A stretch of DNA of 34,523 nucleotides, from positions 1 through 34,523 of the forward strand of contig CAMVRS010000020.1 of NCBI GenBank assembly GCA_947169935.1, in the 5' to 3' direction. The translations under genes were made by a program, and so were the position numbers. The notes under the pieces are model-generated. The model did no database searches. It saw nothing but the letters and a program-made list of their open reading frames with translations, and was not told where the DNA came from. The DNA comes from an uncultured Lachnospiraceae bacterium. Lineage in GTDB: Bacteria > Bacillota > Clostridia > Lachnospirales > Lachnospiraceae. Shown one piece after another: positions 31,964 through 34,523 of this stretch (positions within the stretch are counted from its first letter, which is position 1; each line of letters opens with the position of its first letter).

Positions 31964-31995
31964 AAAAGGGTTAGTATTGTTGAACTCTTACATGT

Positions 31996-32022
31996 AAAAG
32001 CTCCTTAAAGGGGGCTTTTTTT
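31996..32022 (+). terminator. Rho-independent terminator of the EAL-kinase cluster
   Basis: AAAAGCTCC (31996-32004) pairs with GGGGGCTTTT (32010-32019), with one wobble, followed by a T-tract to 32022. Confidence 0.85.
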
Positions 32023-32029
32023 GTTTGAC

Positions 32030-32058
32030 TTGCATAAAAAGCTTTATGGTGTTATATT
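32030..32058 (+). promoter_or_regulatory. Promoter of the TM-helix channel gene
   Basis: TTGCAT (32030-32035) and TATATT (32053-32058) with a 17-base spacer. The leader includes a small hairpin, GTCCG (32071-32075) with CGGAC (32085-32089), before AAGGAGG. Confidence 0.6.
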
Positions 32059-32113
32059 GGTTTTATCATAGTCCGTTCATCAGGCGGACCAATAAAAAAG
32101 GAGGAATGAAAAA

Positions 32114-33340
32114 ATGGATGTAGTAGCATGGTTCAATAACCTGTTGTCTAAGATCGTGAATGCGATCGGCGGGGTACTGGCGGCTGTTCTTTTGCTTGTT
32201 CTTGCGTTCATCATCAGCTCCGTTGTAAAGAATGCGGTGGTCAATCTTTTGAAGAAGACCAAGCTGGCACAGCTTAACATGGCGCAGCCCGGGGTTCAGG
32301 GCGGCTCACCTTTTAATACCGGTATAGGCATTATCGAATATATAGGTAAGCTGGTGTACCTGTTTGTATTCCTGCTCTTTGTACCCGGAATATTCACGGC
32401 TCTGGGAGTAAGCTCCATTGCAGCACCTGTTTCACAGCTGCTCAGCGTTATCTGGGGTTACGTTCCCAATATTTTTGCAGCGATAGTTGTACTTATCGCA
32501 GGTTCCATCATAGCAAAGCTTGTAAGGGAACTTCTTATCCCCGTGTTCCAGAGACTCAAGGTGGATGAGCTTCAGCAGAAGTTCGGCATCCAGGCAGACC
32601 AGAATTCACGTTTCTCTGTTACTCTTGCTTATATCGTTTATGTATTCATTATGATCCCCGTGGTCATCGTAGCTCTTCAGGCACTTAACATCACAGCAGT
32701 TTCCGGACCCGCTATCTCCATGCTGAGTGTGGTATTTACCTTTATACCCCAGATCGTTGTTGCGATAGTACTCATCTGGATAGGCGCCCTGATCGGCAAG
32801 TTCACAGGCCAGATCGTATGCCGTCTGATCGCTTCTTCAGGCGCTGATGCAAAGGTTAAGGATCTGGTAGGAGATAAGGCAAAGAATTTCGTGCTTTCAA
32901 AGACAGTCGGTCTTATTGTTACCATAGTGCTGGATATCTTCTTCATAGTTGAGGGCATTGACGTACTTAAACTTTCCGTACTCTCCGGTATAGGCGAGAA
33001 GCTTATCGCTTACATGCCCAATGTACTGGCTGCAGTTCTTATAATCATAGCAGCATTCTTCTGCGCATCCGCAGCAGAGAAGGTTATGAAGAAGGGCGGT
33101 CTTAAGGAATATGCTATCTATGCAAAGGCAGCTATCATAGTTGTGGCAGTGTTCATGGCTCTGAATCAGCTGGGTATCGCAGCAGCTATCGTTAACGCGG
33201 CATTCGTTATAGTACTGGCAGCTATAGGTATCGCATTCGCAGTGGCATTCGGCGTAGGCGGCAGGAAATTTGCAGCCGATCAGCTGGAGAAACTGGAAAA
33301 GAAGATGGACGAAGACAAGAAGGAAGATAAGAAAGAATAA
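32114..33340 (+). CDS. Conserved TM-helix (MscS/CmpX-like) membrane protein
   Basis: This 408-residue integral membrane protein contains repeated TM-helix units, for example ILSVIWGYVPNIFAAIVVLIAG-like and IAYMPNVLAAVLIIIAAFF-like segments. Each pairs a Y-x-P-N/Q motif with a long helix, as in Pfam TM_helix proteins such as cyanobacterial and Pseudomonas CmpX, which are related to mechanosensitive channels. The YVPNIFAA, FIPQIVVA and YMPNVLAA repeats are at about 117, 212 and 297. The C-terminus is a Lys/Asp/Glu-rich tail (KMDEDKKEDKKE). No classical MscS beta domain is visible. It has its own promoter, AAGGAGG and terminator, so it is a single-gene unit. A pore or osmotic role is inferred only. 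Confidence 0.82.
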   Translation: MDVVAWFNNLLSKIVNAIGGVLAAVLLLVLAFIISSVVKNAVVNLLKKTKLAQLNMAQPGVQGGSPFNTGIGIIEYIGKLVYLFVFLLFVPGIFTALGVSSIAAPVSQLLSVIWGYVPNIFAAIVVLIAGSIIAKLVRELLIPVFQRLKVDELQQKFGIQADQNSRFSVTLAYIVYVFIMIPVVIVALQALNITAVSGPAISMLSVVFTFIPQIVVAIVLIWIGALIGKFTGQIVCRLIASSGADAKVKDLVGDKAKNFVLSKTVGLIVTIVLDIFFIVEGIDVLKLSVLSGIGEKLIAYMPNVLAAVLIIIAAFFCASAAEKVMKKGGLKEYAIYAKAAIIVVAVFMALNQLGIAAAIVNAAFVIVLAAIGIAFAVAFGVGGRKFAADQLEKLEKKMDEDKKEDKKE

Positions 33341-33366
33341 GTCTCACGCAGTGAAGGTTCTTTCAG

Positions 33367-33405
33367 CCGGCCCCGATATAAAAATCGGGGCCGGTTTACT
33401 TTTCT
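33367..33405 (+). terminator. Strong rho-independent terminator of the channel gene
   Basis: CCGGCCCCGAT (33367-33377) pairs perfectly with ATCGGGGCCGG (33384-33394) around a six-base loop, followed by TTTACTTTT. Confidence 0.92.
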
Positions 33406-33423
33406 GTTCAGTTTTGATACAAT
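33395..33423 (+). promoter_or_regulatory. Possible extended -10 promoter of the rhomboid-like gene
   Basis: TTTACT (33395-33400) and TACAAT (33418-33423) are 17 bases apart, and TG at 33415-33416 makes an extended -10. The -35 lies in the T-rich tail of the preceding terminator. Confidence 0.45.
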
Positions 33424-33470
33424 AACTTTTTGTATGATGGGGAAAAGAAACGTCACAGGAGTGTTTGGAT

Positions 33471-34424
33471 ATGCCGCAGTTTTTGGTTAAACTTGAAAAG
33501 AAAATAGGTAAATATTCCATACCGCGTCTGCCGCTGATCATGATCATCTTCTATGCGGTCGGGTATATGATGCAGCTGATCAATCCGGATATTATAGATG
33601 TGCTCACGCTGAATCCGTACGCGATACTTCACGGCCAGGTATGGCGCATAATATCCTGGATGCTGATCCCGCCGGAGACTTCGAATCTCTTTTTTGTGCT
33701 GATCATGATGTATTTCTATTATTCCATAGGTACCACCTTGGAGCGTACCTGGGGAAGCTTTTATTTTAACGTATATATATTCTCAGGAATACTCTTTACG
33801 GTAATAGGCGCATTTTTGCTTTATATCACTGTGAATTTTTTAAGGCCGGGAGCAGCGGATGAATTTAACAGCGTATATATTGCGACGTTCGGGGAGGCTC
33901 TTCCGACGCTTTACGGCGGCCATGTTTATTATGCCATGATGGCACGTGAGTTTTCCACGTATTATGTGAATATGTCCATATTCCTGGCGTTTGCGGCAAC
34001 CTATCCCGATATGCAGGTGCTGCTTATGTTCATAATACCCATAAAAGTAAAGATCCTGGGAATAATCTATGCGGTATATCTTTTTTATCAGGCAGCAATG
34101 TCGCTTTCGGAAAACGGGTCTGTATCCGTACTGTTTGTAATTATGGCATCTATGCTTAACTTCATACTGTTCTTTATCTTTACCAGAAAAGGCTTTAAAC
34201 GGACGCCCCAGATGAAAGCAAGACAGAGGGAATTCCGGCGCCAGGTCAATGCAGCAAAGCCCAGAACGATAGCGAGACATAAATGTGCGATCTGCGGCAG
34301 GACCAGCGAGGAATATCCGGATCTGGAATTCCGCTTCTGTTCCAAATGTGAAGGTAATTACGAATACTGCAGCGATCATATTTTTACACATAAGCATTTT
34401 ACGAGGGATACAAATAATGGATGA
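33471..34424 (+). CDS. Rhomboid-like membrane protein with C-terminal zinc-binding motif
   Basis: This 317-residue protein has about six membrane helices (20-240). The segment GQVWRIISWMLIP matches the WR motif of the rhomboid L1 loop, and YYSIGTTLERTWGSFYFN matches the rhomboid TM2 G-x-x-x-E pattern. The TM4 GxSG motif is not present (VNMSIFLAFA at that place) and no TM6 His is seen, so it is probably not a protease. After a basic segment, the C-terminus has CAIC, CSKC and further Cys/His in CSDHIFTHKHF, a likely zinc-binding knuckle. The ATG at 33471 has AGGAG at 33457-33461; an in-frame TTG at 33465 is too close to it. It overlaps the next gene by 8 bases. Confidence 0.75.
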   Translation: MPQFLVKLEKKIGKYSIPRLPLIMIIFYAVGYMMQLINPDIIDVLTLNPYAILHGQVWRIISWMLIPPETSNLFFVLIMMYFYYSIGTTLERTWGSFYFNVYIFSGILFTVIGAFLLYITVNFLRPGAADEFNSVYIATFGEALPTLYGGHVYYAMMAREFSTYYVNMSIFLAFAATYPDMQVLLMFIIPIKVKILGIIYAVYLFYQAAMSLSENGSVSVLFVIMASMLNFILFFIFTRKGFKRTPQMKARQREFRRQVNAAKPRTIARHKCAICGRTSEEYPDLEFRFCSKCEGNYEYCSDHIFTHKHFTRDTNNG

Positions 34425-34523
34425 GCAGTCATTTATAAAAAATATTACAGAGCTCAAGGATACCGCTATATTTCAGGGAGGCTTTATCAGCCGTGAGCAG
34501 ATAGAAGAAGTATTCGGTGAGCT
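34417..34523 (+). CDS. Unknown protein, N-terminal fragment
   Basis: An ATG at 34417, with CGAGGG eight or nine bases upstream, opens a frame that overlaps the rhomboid-like gene by 8 bases and runs off the window after 35 residues. The readable part (FIKNITELKDTAIF, QGGFISREQIEEVFGEL) is helical and resembles the N-terminal segment of some sigma-70-like clostridial proteins, though this is a faint similarity from memory. The overlap suggests translational coupling with the gene before it. No function can be assigned. Confidence 0.6.
   Translation, partial: MDEQSFIKNITELKDTAIFQGGFISREQIEEVFGE

Noticed and set aside
1-34523. CRISPR array, insertion sequence or prophage
   Set aside because: No regularly spaced direct repeats, transposase, integrase or phage genes were found; the repeats seen are short palindromic units without coding capacity.

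Overview
The window looks like a core chromosomal segment of a Gram-positive, low-to-mid GC Clostridia, most likely Lachnospiraceae (Butyrivibrio/Roseburia-like). This is inferred from strong AGGAGG-type ribosome binding sites, the synteny blocks smpB-ssrA, yqeG-aroE-aroQ-aroK, asp23-fakA-recG and DUF2953-gerW, a zinc-type L28, a NupNOPQ-like purine nucleoside transporter, and large membrane EAL/histidine-kinase hybrids of a kind seen in that family. Every gene I accept is on the + strand. There is no CRISPR array, tRNA, rRNA, integrase or transposase gene, and no gene-free stretch longer than about 300 bases apart from the smpB-MBOAT interval, which the tmRNA gene fills.

Layout. 1-608: the end of smpB, a two-hairpin intergenic repeat, and the complete tmRNA gene with its terminator. 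609-3130: an MBOAT acyltransferase and an SGNH-like partner, probably for acylating a cell-surface polymer. 3148-8726: a nucleoside ABC importer (lipoprotein, double ATPase, two permeases) ending in xanthine phosphoribosyltransferase, with an attenuating hairpin after the lipoprotein gene. 8734-9863: nrdR and a membrane coiled-coil protein of unknown role. 9910-12230: a palindromic repeat, then an OmpR-type regulator and its histidine kinase. 12249-14708: yqeG (apparently leaderless) and three shikimate-pathway genes, closed by a terminator. 14709-17738: a structured intergenic segment, then a NUDIX hydrolase, a small unknown protein, DUF2953, gerW, and a coiled-coil protein ending in a partial J-domain. 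17748-22256: rpmB, asp23, fakA, recG. 22261-32022: three tandem paralogous membrane EAL proteins, two of them fused to hybrid histidine-kinase modules and one also to an Hpt domain, followed by a double-receiver protein without an output domain. 32030-34523: a TM-helix/MscS-type membrane protein, a rhomboid-like protein with a C-terminal zinc-binding motif, and the start of another gene.

The most notable system is the 22.3-32.0 kb cluster. It joins cyclic-di-GMP-type EAL domains and a complete His-Asp-His-Asp phosphorelay within single polypeptides. Across the three tandem paralogues the EAL site goes from intact to probably dead, and none has a GGDEF motif. Secondary points of interest are the leaderless yqeG promoter, a dispersed repeat that supplies the aroQ stop codon, the strong stem-loop between aroK and the NUDIX gene, and inverted repeats at the promoters of the nucleoside importer and the EAL cluster. 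All functional calls rest on motifs and gene order read by eye; no database search was run.
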